Of a stretch of 64,000 nt of DNA, positions 36,701 through 51,700 are shown piece after piece. The position numbers and the translations under genes were made by a program. Where the stretch lies: assembly GCF_016808095.1 (NCBI RefSeq), contig NC_068971.1:28851631-28915630 (forward strand), read 5' to 3'. Within the stretch, counting starts at the first letter, position 1. Every line of letters begins with the position of its first letter. Under the pieces are notes generated by a model. The model did no database searches and was not told the DNA's origin. It was given only the letters and a program-made list of their open reading frames with translations. Source of the DNA: Vigna angularis. Taxonomy: Eukaryota; Streptophyta; Magnoliopsida; Fabales; Fabaceae.

Positions 36701-39700
36701 TCCATTGATAAGTTAGATGACATTAAATATGCGACTTGAATGTCGAACACTAAACTTTGGCTTGAGAGTCAGGAGTATCTTGATCATCTTACTTAGAGTG
36801 ACTGATATTGCTTCTGGTGAATTTTCCCATTGGAAGAGAGTTGATGCTCAGTTATACATCGGTCTCAAGAATACCATTCACTCTTCCTTACAGACTCATC
36901 CTAACATTTCCTTTTCAATCAGTGTGTTGAGCAATTTCTCAATTCCCCATGTGAAGATCATTGGAATGCAGTCATTCGTATATTAAAGTACATTAAAGAA
37001 TCTCCCAAAAAAGGTTTGTTATATGGTTCCAATAACCATACAAAAGTTATTCGATATTCAGATACTGATTGGGCAGGATCTCTTTTTGATAGAAGATCTA
37101 CTCCTAGGTATTGTATCTCCATTCGTGGTAATTTGATTTCTTGGAAGAGCAAGAAAAAAGTGTTGTGGCAAGATCTAGTGCAGAAGCAAAATATAAAGCT
37201 ATGGCCTCAGCCACTTGTTTGGCTTAAGTAATTGCTTAGAGAGTTACAATGTAGAGATGTCACTCAAATGACACTTATATGTGACAATCAGGCAGCTCTT
37301 CATATCAGTTCTAATCCTGTCTTTCATGAAAGAACTAAGCACATTGAGACTAACTATAATTTCTTTCAAGAACTAAGCACATTGAGACATCAAGACTGAG
37401 TTCATTAACTCGATCAGTTAGCAGGTATTTTCACTGTCTTTAAGGGGATCGAGAATTCATTATATTTGTAACAAGCTTGGTATATGCAATTTATATGCAC
37501 CATCTTGTGGAGAAGTGTTAGATATATTTTGTTTTATGTTGATTAGGAAAACTTAACTTTTGATATTGGTAGATATTGTTGATATTGTTTTTTTTAACAA
37601 TATCTTCTTTTTACCATATTTATGTTTGGTTGCCATATATACTTATATCATTCTTCATTATAAATATATTACCCTATATGTATTTTAGACACAAGGGAGA
37701 TTAATACTATACCTAGTTCTACCATATTCAATAACTATAAATACACTACCGTATGTGTATTCTCTACACAAGGGATATTAACCCTATACCTAATTTTTCT
37801 CTATATTCAATAGTTTCCAAGGCCTGATTCCTTCTACTGGCCTGTCAAATAACTGGTCTTTTCCTTGTTCTTCTTTAATATGTAGAAAGAAGGAATTTCA
37901 ACACTCAATTACTAGTTTTGTATCTTTTAATAAGGTTAAAAAAGCCAAACCTGCATAAAACGATATAAGCTGCTAAATATTAGGTCCCAGAACCCTGAAG
38001 CCATATTCTCTCGAAGAGTTACAACTGCCAAGCTTTGTAGCCACTGCTTGTACCTGAATAAATATAAAATGGGTTTATGCATGTCAATATTATTCGAACA
38101 AATATAAACATTTACACAAAAAATCTATGATAAACTTGTGTATACAAAACCCAGTTCATCCTTGCTATGTTGTAGTGATTGGAGACAAATCCACCATCAA
38201 ATTTGACATGGTTGTTTTTAAATGACAGTGCCATAACTCATTTTGATAATTGCCATTCTGGTAGGCTCACGTTATTTGGTAGGCATCAGAAATCCCATAT
38301 CACTTGCCTCAATTCTTGGAGTGCAACTTATAAATTTGCTGAACTTTGATTAACGTCAATTGGTACTAATATGAAATTTGACACATTTTCTTCCGGTTAA
38401 AGTTTTCCATAAATTTTCATGTTAAAGATCTTATATAACTAGAGATATAACCAAATTATAATGAGTTAGACTTAAAGGTCACTTTTTAAGATGTTATCAA
38501 AACATATCCTAATGACAATTGTTCAGCATATTGTGCCACCCATAAATATATGGTCTCCTGTTCGAGATGGTCAATCCTTAATGTGAAAGGGTGTCTTGGA
38601 GATTCTACATAGAATAGAGATATGATAAAAATTATAATATATAAGTCAATGCAAACCTACCTTACAAACTAATCTTGTGGAGTTAAATTATACTTAAAGT
38701 CCACCTTCAAATATCATGGTTCGGAATTCAACATTTTTATATGTGCTACCTAAAAGTGTAAATATTTTTTATATGAAAATGAATACTCTCAGAACATGGA
38801 AAGAAATCTCAATTCTTCTTCGAGAAAGATTTCTATAACAATTGTAATTGAATATGTCAGAATCCCTTGATTTATGTTGCACTTCACATCTCCTTAGAGG
38901 ATTAATAGGCTGATAGTATATTTTTATATTTATTGTACAAGATCATTGATCCTGAATTGTAGGGATAGATTATATCTTTCGTAAATTAGATTTTCAGTTA
39001 TTATGTATGTCTATGTATTCAATTTAAGAGCAATTTATCTTCTATAAATAGTATCAGAAACAGTTTTTTTTTACATGGTATCAATGCTCTAAGCCCATGT
39101 GATCTCTTGCGCAGCCAACAGTGCTCCACATCCCATTCTATCTTCTGCTGTATTCACAATACAACCTGTATTGACATTTCCTCCATTATCAAAACGCAAA
39201 CTTTTAGTTGATTTTCCAAATTGTGTTTTCATCATATGGAAGAATTTGAAAAATAAGGTAAAACCATCAGATTTTTCTTTTTTCATGAGTAAAATCCATG
39301 TAACAAGGGGGTAGTCATCAATAAAAGTGACAAACCATTTAGCACCAGATATATTAAAGTTTTATGCAGACCCCAAATTTCAAAATGAAGCAAATCAAAC
39401 GGATGAGCACTCTTTGTATTATTAAAAGGATATGTGACCGCAAATCTTTATATGGACAGAAGCAGTCTCTTAGGGCTTGTTTTGGAGGCATCTCCTAGAT
39501 GAAAAAACACTTTTGTCACCTCTCTCAGATCAAAGATATTGACAAACTCAGATACTTCTTAGCAAATGAGGTATCACAATCCAACAATGATATTGTTATA
39601 TGTCAAAGGAAATATCGATATTTTGGAAGAATTTGGGTTGATGAACTCAAAATTTGTTGACACCTTCATGGATCGCAATACCAAACTCCTACCTAATTAG

Positions 39701-42700
39701 GAATAAACTTTCATAGGTCTTGATTGTAATAATAAGATAGTTCAATTTTCTAACTAATATTATATCCTTATTAGGATCTGAGAAAGGTTACCCCTCATTA
39801 TTTTCACACTTGGGTACTATTAATCTTGTAGCAAATCTTTATATCATTAGTTTCATTCTAATTTAGTGTCATTGTCGACCAAGTATTGAAGCTGAATATC
39901 GCAGCTTACCTCAATCTATTGCATAAATTCTTTGGATTCACGCTCTTCTAAAAGAACTTTCTATTCCTTCCATTATGGTCTTCTTGAGGAGGGTGGGTTT
40001 GATTTCTTGGCAGCTGGCGGGAATGCACGGAGAATTTTACTTGAGAGTTTGGCAGCAGAAACATGGACTATAAGTGGGGAAAAATTCATCCAAGAATTAA
40101 AGATGTTGTTGTCACAAGCAAATAAAACACCAGAAGATCAATTGCAGGGATATTTATTTGCAGGGCTGCAATCTAATGTTCAAAATTGGTTGTCACAAGA
40201 GGATCCAAAGGACCTGATTAGAGATATGCAAATTGTTCTAAATGTGGGAGAAGGGTCAGTAATGAAGAACCACACCCTTTGTAGTGAAGAAAAAAAACCA
40301 AAAACAAAAGTGAGATTTTGTAATAGAAAAATATATTATGAGGGAGGAGGAAAGAGATATAACAATAAAGAGAGTTGAAGGTGGAGATGCATCTAAGCAA
40401 CATTTTTTTCAAAAATCAAATTTACATAACATGAATAAGAATTCACGTTTGAACTTAGATTTGATAATGATTGGAACATCAATGACATTGGACTTTTGGA
40501 ATTCCAACTTCTTCGGTTCAGAGTTTGTTATACAAAAACCACTCTCTTCTCCACCACCCAAACCTCCGTACCAGAATTTGCAAGCAGTAGCCAGTGGGTT
40601 CCCTTCCTATGAAAGACAATATGACAATGCTATCAGGAAGGATAGATAACATGCTGGTAAAGATGAGTTTCTGCTTCAGAGCGTAATGATAGGATCAAGC
40701 TGCCACTGTTCTAACCTTGAGTTTCTACAACAGAGCATAATGATAGGATATGTAATGTGTATGTTAGGAGAAAACATATATAAAAGTAGTTGTTAGTTAG
40801 GTTGTTAGGGGGTTGTTAGGTGGAGGAGTGAGGCTTTCCATATATAGTGGGGGTCTTCGTATGCAGATGACGTTTATGAAAGTTTGGAGAAAAGTTGGCA
40901 GGACCATTGCCATCCTGTGTGAAGGGAACATTGTCCCTTGGCTGCGTTCATGCTGTACTTGTTGCCTAGAATGAATAATACAAGATCTATTCAGTGAGTA
41001 TAGGTAGTTGCAGTGGGTTTTTCCTGGTTTCCTCTATCTAGGAACCTAACAGATACTCCCATAGTAACATCAAGTCAAAATATAGATTTCCAGTTTGAAT
41101 ATTCAGTAACAGAATAAAGGACCTTCCAAATTCTCGTTTTCGTGTTCCATAAGCTCGTACAGTTCTTATTGAAGAAAGTGTTTCCAGAGCAACCTGTGTA
41201 GAAAAAATACTAATAATTAAAATAAGATTCTGGGCACTGTTTCAGAAACAATATCTACTCGTATAATGTATATACGTCATTTGCACAAGCCGTGAAATCT
41301 TGGATTAACTTTGCTGCCTTTCTCTGATACCTATTTAAACAAAAAAAAACATGCTTCAAAATATAAAGATGTAAATAAAACTAGAAGGGAAATATGTATG
41401 GTTAATTTAAATTTTGCAAACATTTAAGCACATTTATCACATTAGTCAGAACACTTTTCCATCTTTAAATGCCCTAAAGGACCGTTCATTTCATACACGA
41501 TTTATGGTATCTGAAATTTAGAAGAAAATAATTTGTCTCTTATTCAGTCTCATTACATACATTTGATATATATACATACATTAATAATTTAGGAAACAAA
41601 CACAACCTATTTTAGGATAAATTCCCTGAGATTGCAGGATTAATATGCTAGTTATAAAACCAACATACAACCAATATATAGTTATAAACAATAGGAATAA
41701 AATCTAAACTTCCTAAAATATCTAGGCAGTGCCCCTTACGATGGTGAATAAAAGTTCCTCATTCCCATCTTGGATATAATTTTCTCAAACTTATTGCTAT
41801 TCAGCCCTTGGTGAGTATGTCTTCAAGCCGTCCTTGAGTAGACTCATATGGAGTGAAAAACAAGCCACTGTGAAACTTTGAAAAAATGTTTGTCCATGTT
41901 GTACTAGGTTTTAGGCTATACTAATTGCAAATTTATTTTCACAATATAACCTCATAGATTAAAGTCTTCCAACATAATCTTCAATCATAACAGTTCACAT
42001 ATTCCTTGAGTCATTGCCTGAAATTCTACTTTGACACTATATATAACTTCTACACTTTGTCATTTACTCTTCCATGTTACAAGGTTTCCAACAAGGAAGG
42101 TGCAATATGTAGTAGCTAACCTCCTATCTATAATTGAACCCGCATAGTGAGCATCAGTATATACCTTAACCCTAACATTCTTGCTTCTTTAGAATTAAAA
42201 TTCCACTTCTTGGTGCATAAATTGACTAACTACACTCAGCAATATCAATATTTGGTCAAGTGTGAGATAGATAAATAAGTCTTCCCACAAGTCTCTAGTA
42301 CATTTCTTTTCTACAGCAACATCATCCTCTACACTTTTGAACTTTTTCTTTGGATCAATAGGAGAACTTTGTTTGTTTGCAGGCTGTTTAACCTATTTCC
42401 TGTAGCAAGTCAGTAATGTATTTTTGTTGAGATATGAAGATCCCTTTGGTCAAGAATCAACTTGATCAAGTAATCAAAATTCTAAGTGATAATGCCAAAG
42501 AATACTTCTCGTCCAATTTTTCTACTATCTTGGTTTGCATCATATATTACATCAGTCCACTTGTCTTCATACACTACGGCAAAATGGTATAGCAGAAAGA
42601 CAAAATAGACACATTGCTCATACACTATTGCTTGGTGCAAATACTTTTGTCCATCATTGGTAGGATGTCATCCTAACTGCATGTTTTCTTATTAACAGGA

Positions 42701-45700
42701 TGTCATCCTCCTCTCATTAATAAAATTCATTTTTCCATTCTTTTTCCAAATGATTCTCTCTTTCACATTTCTTTTCGTGTATGGTTGTGTATGTTTTGTT
42801 CATGACATGTTTCCAAGGTTGGACAAAACTATGTTTTGTTCATGACATGTCTCCAAGGTTGGACAAACTATCTGCTCGTGCGATGAAATGTGTCTTCTTA
42901 GGCTATTCTTGACTTCAAAAGGGGTACCAATGTTACTTTCCTGAAACCAAGAAGTACTATATGTCTGCTAATATTACATTATTTGAATAGACTCCTTACT
43001 TTTCTTCATTCGTTTAAGATAATGATTTCATTTAGTAGATCCTTCCTACACCATTAGTGGAGTTCACAAATTCTGGTATCTTTGTCATTCTCAGTCTTGA
43101 TCAAAGTCTTCATGAACCATCATTGCCACCTATTAGTATCCTTCAACACGGGACCCAAATAACTAGCCCAATTACCCAAGAACAAGGTGAATCCTCTACT
43201 TCAATTTTTTCTCCAAGTCACTCAATACCATGACTCTTGAAGAAGATGATTCATGTTGGCCCATTTCTCTTAGAAAAGGTACTCGTTCCACTCTAAACCC
43301 ACATCCTATTTATAATTTTCTTAGTTATCACCAATTGTTGCCTTCTTATGGTTCTTTGCTATCCTCAATGTCTTCTATTACGATTCCCAAAAATGTGAAG
43401 GAAGTACTTAATCATCTGGGATGGTGACAAGCCATGATTGCATAAATGTAGGCTCTGGACCACAGTAATACTCCAGAGTTCGTTTCCCTTCCACCTGAGA
43501 GAAAAGCAGTAAGGAGTTGATGGGTTTATACTATTAAAGTTGGTCCTAATGATGAAGTCAGTTGTCTCAAGGCACGACTTGTTGCAAAAGAGTACACTAA
43601 AGTTTATGGCCTGGATTATAGTGCTACTTTCTCTCTAGTGGCCTAGATGACTACTATTCACCTTTATTTTGCTATAGCAGCAATTTGTCATTGGACACTC
43701 CATCAATTGGATATAAAAAATGTCTTTCTACATTGTTATCTTGCAGAAGAAATATACATGGAGCAACCTCTTGGGTTCGTTGCTAAGGAGGAGTTTGGTA
43801 AGGTTTGAAAGTTGTGTCGCCATTACATGAAAATACACTGCCAGAACTATCGAAAATCCAGAATAAGGAAAACTGATTCAGGAGATGATCAAGCTGCTGA
43901 AAATTTTGATAGTGAAGCTCTAAATCTGATGGTAAAATGGTTTTTAAATTCTTGAAGTATAAAGTTAAAACTAACAATGATTCTGCAGGAAATAAAAGGT
44001 CATTTAGAAAACAAGACAAGTTTGTTGCCCCCACTTGCTTTGAATGTGGAAAAGTGGGACACATCAAGCCAGAGTGCCCTGTACTCAAAATGAAGCAGAA
44101 TCTGGAAGAGAAATGATGACAACAGACATAAAAGAAAAAGAAAGCATATATTGCATGGGAGGAGAATGCATCCAACACCTCTAGTGTATCCAACAAGAGC
44201 CTTGAAGAGGAAACAAATTTCTATTTAATGGCTGGATCTGCATCATCTGAAAGCAATGTAAGTAGTTTTGAATCTAAAATCATTGAAAATAAATACTATC
44301 AACTACTTGATGCATTTCAAGAATTGCATGAGGAAGCTAGGAAACTCCAATACTCAAAAAACAAGTATAAGAGTGAAAACAAGTGGCTAGAAAATAGAAT
44401 AGAGGTTCTAAATAATGAAAATGAAAATATAAAATCAAAATTAGAATCCTTAGAAAATGTTCCTAAAAACACCATGCATGAAAACAAGGGATGTGTTCAA
44501 GATTGTGAAAACGGTTTAAAACAAATGGAAAGAATAAAATACCTAATGAAAACACTTTCCAAGTTCACTCTAGGAAGTTCAAATCTTGATGTTCTTCTTG
44601 GTTCACAAAAGGAGTGTGTTAAATAGAGAAGGAATAAGGTATGTTGGTAAATATAATCGATTAAAAACCAGAAAGTTTATTAAGATAAGCAAACCCTCCT
44701 CAATTGTCTATTTTTATTGCAATCAACTAGGCCATGCATCAAATTCATGTTATTACAAAAATTCTGGTGTTCCTAAAGGAAAGTTTAAATGGGTTCCTAA
44801 GGAACCATTGAAACACCCTAAAATGAAAGGACCCAAATTTAACTGGGTACCTGCCACTGTGCTTTAATCTGTGATGCAAGATAATCAAAGAGCCAAAAAG
44901 TCCATGTGGTACCTTGATAATGGTTGCTCAAGACACATGACTGGAGATACAAGCAAGTTCACCCATATATCCTACAAAACCTGTGGACATGTCACATATG
45001 GTGACAATAACAAAATTAAAATCCTAGGCACTAGAAAGATAAGAAATCCTTCCTCTTTTGTAGTTGAAAATGTGCTATTAGTGCAAGGCCTCAAACACAA
45101 CCGGTTAAGCATTAGTCAGCTGTGTGACAAAAGCTTAAAAGTTACCTTTAAAAGCAAACCATTGTTTGATCTGTTGTGCATTATTTGATGAACTAGTCTT
45201 TATTGGTAAAAGATATCAAAACATTTACATGGTTGACTTTGAAAAGACCTCGTTTGATTCTATTATGTGCTTGCTTACTAAAAATGATGAACCATGGCTA
45301 TGGCATAAAAGACTATCTCACATTCATATGTCTCACCTAAACAAACGGGTCTCAAAGAACCTTGTCCAAGGTCTACCTAAAATCAAGTTTGAGAAAGATA
45401 AACTGTGTGATGCATGTCAAAAAGGAAAACAGTAAACACATCATTTAAGTCAAAACAATTTATTGTAATTACAGGAAATATCTATAGAATCTTCTCAATT
45501 GGAGAAAATATCTATAGAATCATCCTAATTAGAGAAAATATTTATAGGATCTTCTCGATTATTTTTCAGTATATAGTTTTTGATAGACTTCTTTGGTCAC
45601 GAACACACAAAACAGAACTAAATAGAATGTGTATTATTGATGTAAGAATGAACAAATGAACAATATCACCTTCCTAGGGAGCACTCTCCCTCCACTAGAA

Positions 45701-48700
45701 CAATCCAGTCTATACCAAAAGAATACAAAAATGAATAATCCCCCTGTACAGAACACACACCCTATTTATAAAATCTCCCTTCCCCTTCCCACTAACTAAC
45801 TAACTGTCAAACAACTCTTCCCTCCTAACTTCCCTCTCCTTTCCTCTTCCTTCTATTCTAAACCCATTATATCCTATCACCTTATATCCTACCAATTTCC
45901 TTATTTCCCTTTTTTAGAAGATTAGATTACTACAAATATAGGTAAAGAGAATGTAATTGACATGAATGAAAATAATAAAATCACTCTCTTTTTCGAGTTG
46001 GTATCAGTGCTCCTGATCTTGGGAGTTCCGTTTCTACTACAAATGTACCCACTGCCGCCACTGTCCAATATCCTTTCATTTATGACCCTTAATATGAAAG
46101 CTTATAAGGAGGAACTCAAGCGCTTGAAAGCAACAGTTAAATTAATGATTAAGCCCTCTGAATCATCTACTTTCTCCATGAAAGGTAAGATCTCTCTCAA
46201 TACTGTTGGTTATGTGTCTAAAGGTATTTGGATTCCTGATTTAGGAGCAATTGATCATATGAAACATATTTGTGTGTCTTTCGATTCATATGGTAAAACA
46301 AATAGAGAATAAGTTATTACAATTGTTAATGGTCAGAATATACCTATATACGGCTCTGGAAATATAATTTTGGACTCATCAATTGTAATAAACGATGTTT
46401 TACATGTTCCACAATTAGCCAACAGTCTTATCTCTGTGAAAAAACTCACAAAGGAATTAAATTGTTCAGTAACTTTTTTCTCAACTTATTGTGTTTTCCA
46501 GGACCTTGCCACGGGGAAGACGATTTTAACTGCTAAGGAGCAAAGTGGGTTGTATTTGTTGGAGTCTGATGACCAAAGCAAAACAAAAATCATGAGTCAA
46601 CAAGTTAGATCTCAAACGTGGCCAAATTCCCAAATATGTTTACATCATAAAAGGCTTGGGCATCCTTCATTCAATCTTATCAAGTCCTTATTTCTCTATT
46701 TGTTTTCCAAGGAGTCAATTGAGTCTTTTAATTGTGATATTTGTTAGTTGTCAAAACATCATAGGGCATCTTATCCTATTAGTAATAAAAAGATACTTCT
46801 CCATTTGATTTAATTTACTCTAACATTTGGGGACCTGTCGTAGAATCTATTTCCGAAGCCAAATGGTTTGTTACCTTTATTGACGATTGTACCCATGTTA
46901 CGTGGACATACCTTATGAAAAATAAATCAGAAGTTTTGCAAATCTTTTGTTAATTTTTCCATCTTATCGAAAATCAATTTGGATAAAATATCAAAAGAAT
47001 CAGGTTTGATAATGGTACTGAATGTGAATCATGAATTTTTCAATTTTTTGTCTCATAATGGTATTGTTCATGAACTAACATGTGTAAACACCCCTCAACA
47101 AAATGGGGTTGCAGTAAGAAAGAATCGTCATCTCTTGAAGTAACTAAAGCTCTTCTTTTCAAATGGTTGTTCCAAAAAATTACAGGGGGGAAGTTGTGTT
47201 AACTGCCACATATTTCATCAACAGGTTACCCACCCGTATCTTAAATGGCATTAGTCCTATAGAGTCTTTATTGTCTTTTGTTCCTTTGTCCCCCTAAAAA
47301 CGAGTCTACCTAGTCGAGTCTTTGGATGTATTTTTTTTGTTCACTCTCATCATCCTAACCATAGTAAATTAGATCCGAGAGCTCTTAAATGTGTCTTTAT
47401 TGGGTATCCTTCTAATAAAAAAGGGTAAAAATGTTATCATCCTTCCTCAGAGACAAGAAGGCAGTAGGGTGTAGATGGATATTCATAGTGAAACATAAGG
47501 CAGATGGGATAATAGAAAGATATAAAGCTAGATTGGTAGCAGAAGGATATACCAAAACTTATGGGATTGACTATGAGGAGACGTTTTCTCTAGTGGCAAA
47601 GATAAATACAACTCGAATTGTTGTCGCTTTGACTACTCATTTTGGATGGGACTTACACCTGTTGGATGTGAAGAATTCCTTTCTTCATGGAAATCTAGAA
47701 GAGGAAGTGTACATGGAGATTCCCCGAGGTTTTGAAGTGAAAAATGAAAAAAACAAGGTATGTCTCCTAAAGAAAGCATTGTATGGTCTTAAGCAATTCC
47801 CTAGAGCATAGTTTGAAAGATTTACAAAAGCAATGATTTCCTTGGGATTCAGACAAAGCCAAGGAGATCATACTCTATTCATACAGCACTCTTCTACTAG
47901 TAAACTCACTCTATTGTTTGTCTATGTGGATTATATGATTATTGCAGGAGATGATAAAATAGAAAAATTGGCATTAAAATAAAAATTGGCAGCCCCATTT
48001 GAAATGAAAGACTTAGGAAAACTCAAATATTTTCTTGGAATAGAGATTGCTTACTCCAAGAACGAAATTTTCATCTCCCAAAAAAATATGTACTTGATAT
48101 CCTCAAAGACACAAGAAAGTTGGGATGTAGAATCTCAACAGTTCCTATAGAACAAAATCACAAAATTGGAAGTGAATAAAGTGTTTCTATAGAGAAGGCC
48201 CCATATCAGAGATTGGTAGGAAAATTGATTTATCTATCACACACAAGACTAGACAAACATTGCTTATGCAATTAGTGTAGTGAGCTAATTTATGCATAAT
48301 CCAAGAGAGAGAGACATGCAGGCAGTTGACAAAATTCTTCAATACTTGAAGTCAAGTCCAGGAAAGGGGCTATTATTCAAAAGGAAAGACACATTGACTA
48401 TGAAAATATATACTAATGTTGACTATGCAGGTTCTATTACTGACAAAAAATATAGTTCTGATATTGTGTGTTTCTTGGAGATAGTCTGGTAACATGGAGG
48501 AGCAAAAAGCAAGATAGAGTATCTCGTTCTAGTGCAGAAGCTGAATTCTGAACTCTTGCTCAAGGAATGTGTGAAGGACTCCGGATGAAAATCATTTTGG
48601 ATGACCTTAAAGTCAACGTGGACAAGCATGTGCAACTACACTGTGCAATAAGTCTACCATGAGCATTGCCCGTAATCCAGTACATGATAGGACCAAACAA

Positions 48701-51700
48701 ATTGTCTTTGTACCAGACTTGCTTAAGGTATCCTGATGAACCAAGGGATTAGACTCTGGAACTTGTCTACATTTTCCATTTCAGCCATTACAAAAATGTG
48801 CAATTAAGGCACAAAAACGAAGACTGATAATGAGTGTTTGAGATCACACAGGAATGAAGGCTGCGATGAAACTTTAGAGTTGGGCAACAATGAAGGCTGT
48901 GATGGAACTCTAGGGTTGGGCAGCAATGAAGGCTGCAATCAAATCACATGGTCAGAGGCTCCCAAGGATCAGGAACTCTGATACCATCTTAAATTTAGGA
49001 GAAAAAATATATTTTTTATTATTTGTCTCCTTACATGCATTGGATATATATACAAGAGCTTATTGAATGAGCAGCCTATTCTACGAAACAAATCCCTAAA
49101 ATTGTGGGATTGTTATTCTAGTAATAATACCAAGATAGAAAGAATATAACAAATTAAATACATGGGAATAATATCTAAAGTTTCCTAAAATATATTTTGA
49201 TAGAGTTCGTTCAGGGTATATAGTTTAGATTTTCACACACTTTTAGGGAGGGAAATAGGTGTGCAAATAGCTTAGCTGCTTACTGTCTAAGAACTTTAGT
49301 TTTTACTTGGTGGGATGGATAGCCTCCGTGTGTTGTCTCTGATTTTTGTACAAATAGATGGGGCATCCCACATTACTCATTGTCTTAGTGGGTTTTGATT
49401 TGATCCCACCACATTTCTATTTCCTTTTTCTTTTAATTGTATTAAGAGTTCTGCAGAAGATTAGTACAAATTTTAGTGCTAACTTAGTTAGGATTGCAAG
49501 CCATATTGCGATGTGATAGCATTCTTTCTATTGATTAAAAAAACTATGTACGTGTATATCTGTAAAAATAAATATAATGAAAGAAAAAATTTGAAACTTA
49601 AAGAGAAATTTAATAAAGCTCAATGTTTTATGGATACAAATATAATTTCATTATTTTGATTGAAAAATGGATACAAACAGATAGGAAGACAGGAGATCTT
49701 GTTAAAAAATACAAAAACTAAAGAGAACCAAAATATGTAAGAAAATAGTGAAGCAAAGCTATGGGTTTAACATAAAGGGGAAGACGTTACCGATGCTTAC
49801 TGTGCATAAACAATGAAAATTGCAGATAAAATACAACAAATCACCAAGGCAGATAATGCTAGAGGCCAAGATAAAACCATCAAATTAAGTATTGCTCCAG
49901 TTCCCTAGATAAAAAATAGAGGGACAGTCAATACCAGATGGAAAGATAAAGTCATCAAACTAAAATAACAGATTAATATGTAATGTAAGAATTAAAACCT
50001 GACAAGTGTTGCGTAATATGAGCTGAAGATCATTTCCTATCACATGGGATAACCGTTGACAATCTGCTGTGAGCCTGCTTGTCAAGTCACCAACTCTTTC
50101 TTTATCAAAGTAGGAGATGTCCTACATCACAGATAATAACAAACATAGGTCGTAGATTAACTAGAGGAAAAGAAAGAAATAGTAAAATAATACAAATAAA
50201 TAACCAAAAAAAATCTAATTAACGCCCACTAGTGTTGTATATTTTCACTTAGTAAAATACGTACCTGAAAAAGAATTGTTGCATATAAGTTTTCTCGTAG
50301 ATGCTTTACCTGAAAAATTATCATGGAATGGTGACCAGTGCACTTAATCTTAAACAACAATGGTACTTTAAAGAAAAAAGAAAAACATTGGAGTGGGAAA
50401 ATGATCTACAATAGCAATAAGAACAAGAAAAAAAGAGGATATCCCAAGCAATTATATACATGGAATAAAAAAGTCAGTTAAAGTAGAAAGTTGAAGCTGC
50501 AGTAATGAAATAGCGAACACAGAAATTGAATTTCTTAATAAAAAGGCCAATGGAGAATTCCCGAGTGGGATGCCTTAATGAAATGTGAAAGCAAGAGAGC
50601 TACAGATAACAAAAAGTTGTTAATTGTGGCATCTAGTAGTTTAACCATTCATTATTAAGCCTTTTGTCTTGCTTGCCCCAACATTGATCATGACATTTTC
50701 TGGCTTGAAATTTTTCCTCAAAAGAATTTATGAGAAAAACCCACACAAGAAAGCAAAAAGAGTCCCAATTCATAAAGTTACAATCAAAAGAAAGCCAAGA
50801 AAATAAAAAATAAAAAACCTCTCCCTTAGTTAAAACCTCCAAAACTTATGCACAAAAGGGGAGATTCAAAACAAAGTTCAAAATAACTCTCCTTTGACCT
50901 CCAAAACTAAGTCTAATTTAAATGTTAACGAAAACCAGTTAAGCTATAGGGATGGAGAAGGGCCTAATAGGCATATTCATAAAGTCTATGAAAGAAGGAA
51001 GTGGAAACCCATTACGTGTGGACCACGAGATCCTTTACAATGATTGGTTGCAACAGTTTTCCATAGAGGGCAGAGAGAAAGAGCGAGAGGGTAGGTATGA
51101 GAGTGTCAAACTGATAGATTATAAGGTGATAGGATATAATGGGTTTAGGATAGAAGGAAGAGGAAATGAGAGGGTGGTTAGGAAGAGTTGTTTGACAGTT
51201 AGTTAGTTAGTGGGAAGGGGAAGGGAGACTTTATAAATAAGGTGTATGTTCTGTACAGGACTAGTTAATTCTTTTGTACATTTGAGTATAGACTGGATAT
51301 TTGTTCCAGTGGAGGGAGAGAGGCTTCCTTGGTGTGATTCTTTGTACATTGATTCATTCATACATCAATAATACACATTCTATTCTGTTATCTTTTGTGT
51401 GTTCGTGAGAGGAGGAGAGCGTTGATCGACTTCTTGATTAAAGAAGTCTATCACAGACCTTTTAAGAGGTGAGTAGGGGCATACATGGGGGGAGGCAAAT
51501 TTTGTTGGGAATTTGGGACAGGCTGGGCTGAGTAGACAATCAGATTGTCTACGTCTCTGTATTCGTTCCATACTCGTCGTTTAGAACCCACTGCCTATAA
51601 TAAATTCTTCCATATTTACCTTTTCTCTCTTAATGTTATTTGTTTTCTCTATTTTCGAGGTTTAGTTATCAGCCATCTATTTACTTTAGGTCCCCCATAA

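Larger units (their letters stand above)
41500..49200 (-). mobile_element. composite copia nest filling intron 6
   Basis: Related minus-strand LTR sequences lie at both ends (about 41500-41730 and 48990-49200; shared words include TACATRCATTKGATATATATAC and ATCCCTRARATTGYRGGATT). The right one is preceded on its inner side by CTCTGATACCATCTT, a minus-strand primer site, as expected for the 5' LTR of one minus-strand element. Its RT-RNase H end is at 41760-42470. Plus-strand copia elements (42475-43800, 43815-45450, 45460-48715) occupy the middle, apparently by nested insertion. Confidence 0.6.

Noticed and set aside
44228..44626. Plus-strand ORF with a strong coiled-coil, like a host structural protein
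   Set aside because: It lies between two zinc knuckles and directly before a copia protease site; SIRE-type copia gag has such a stretch.
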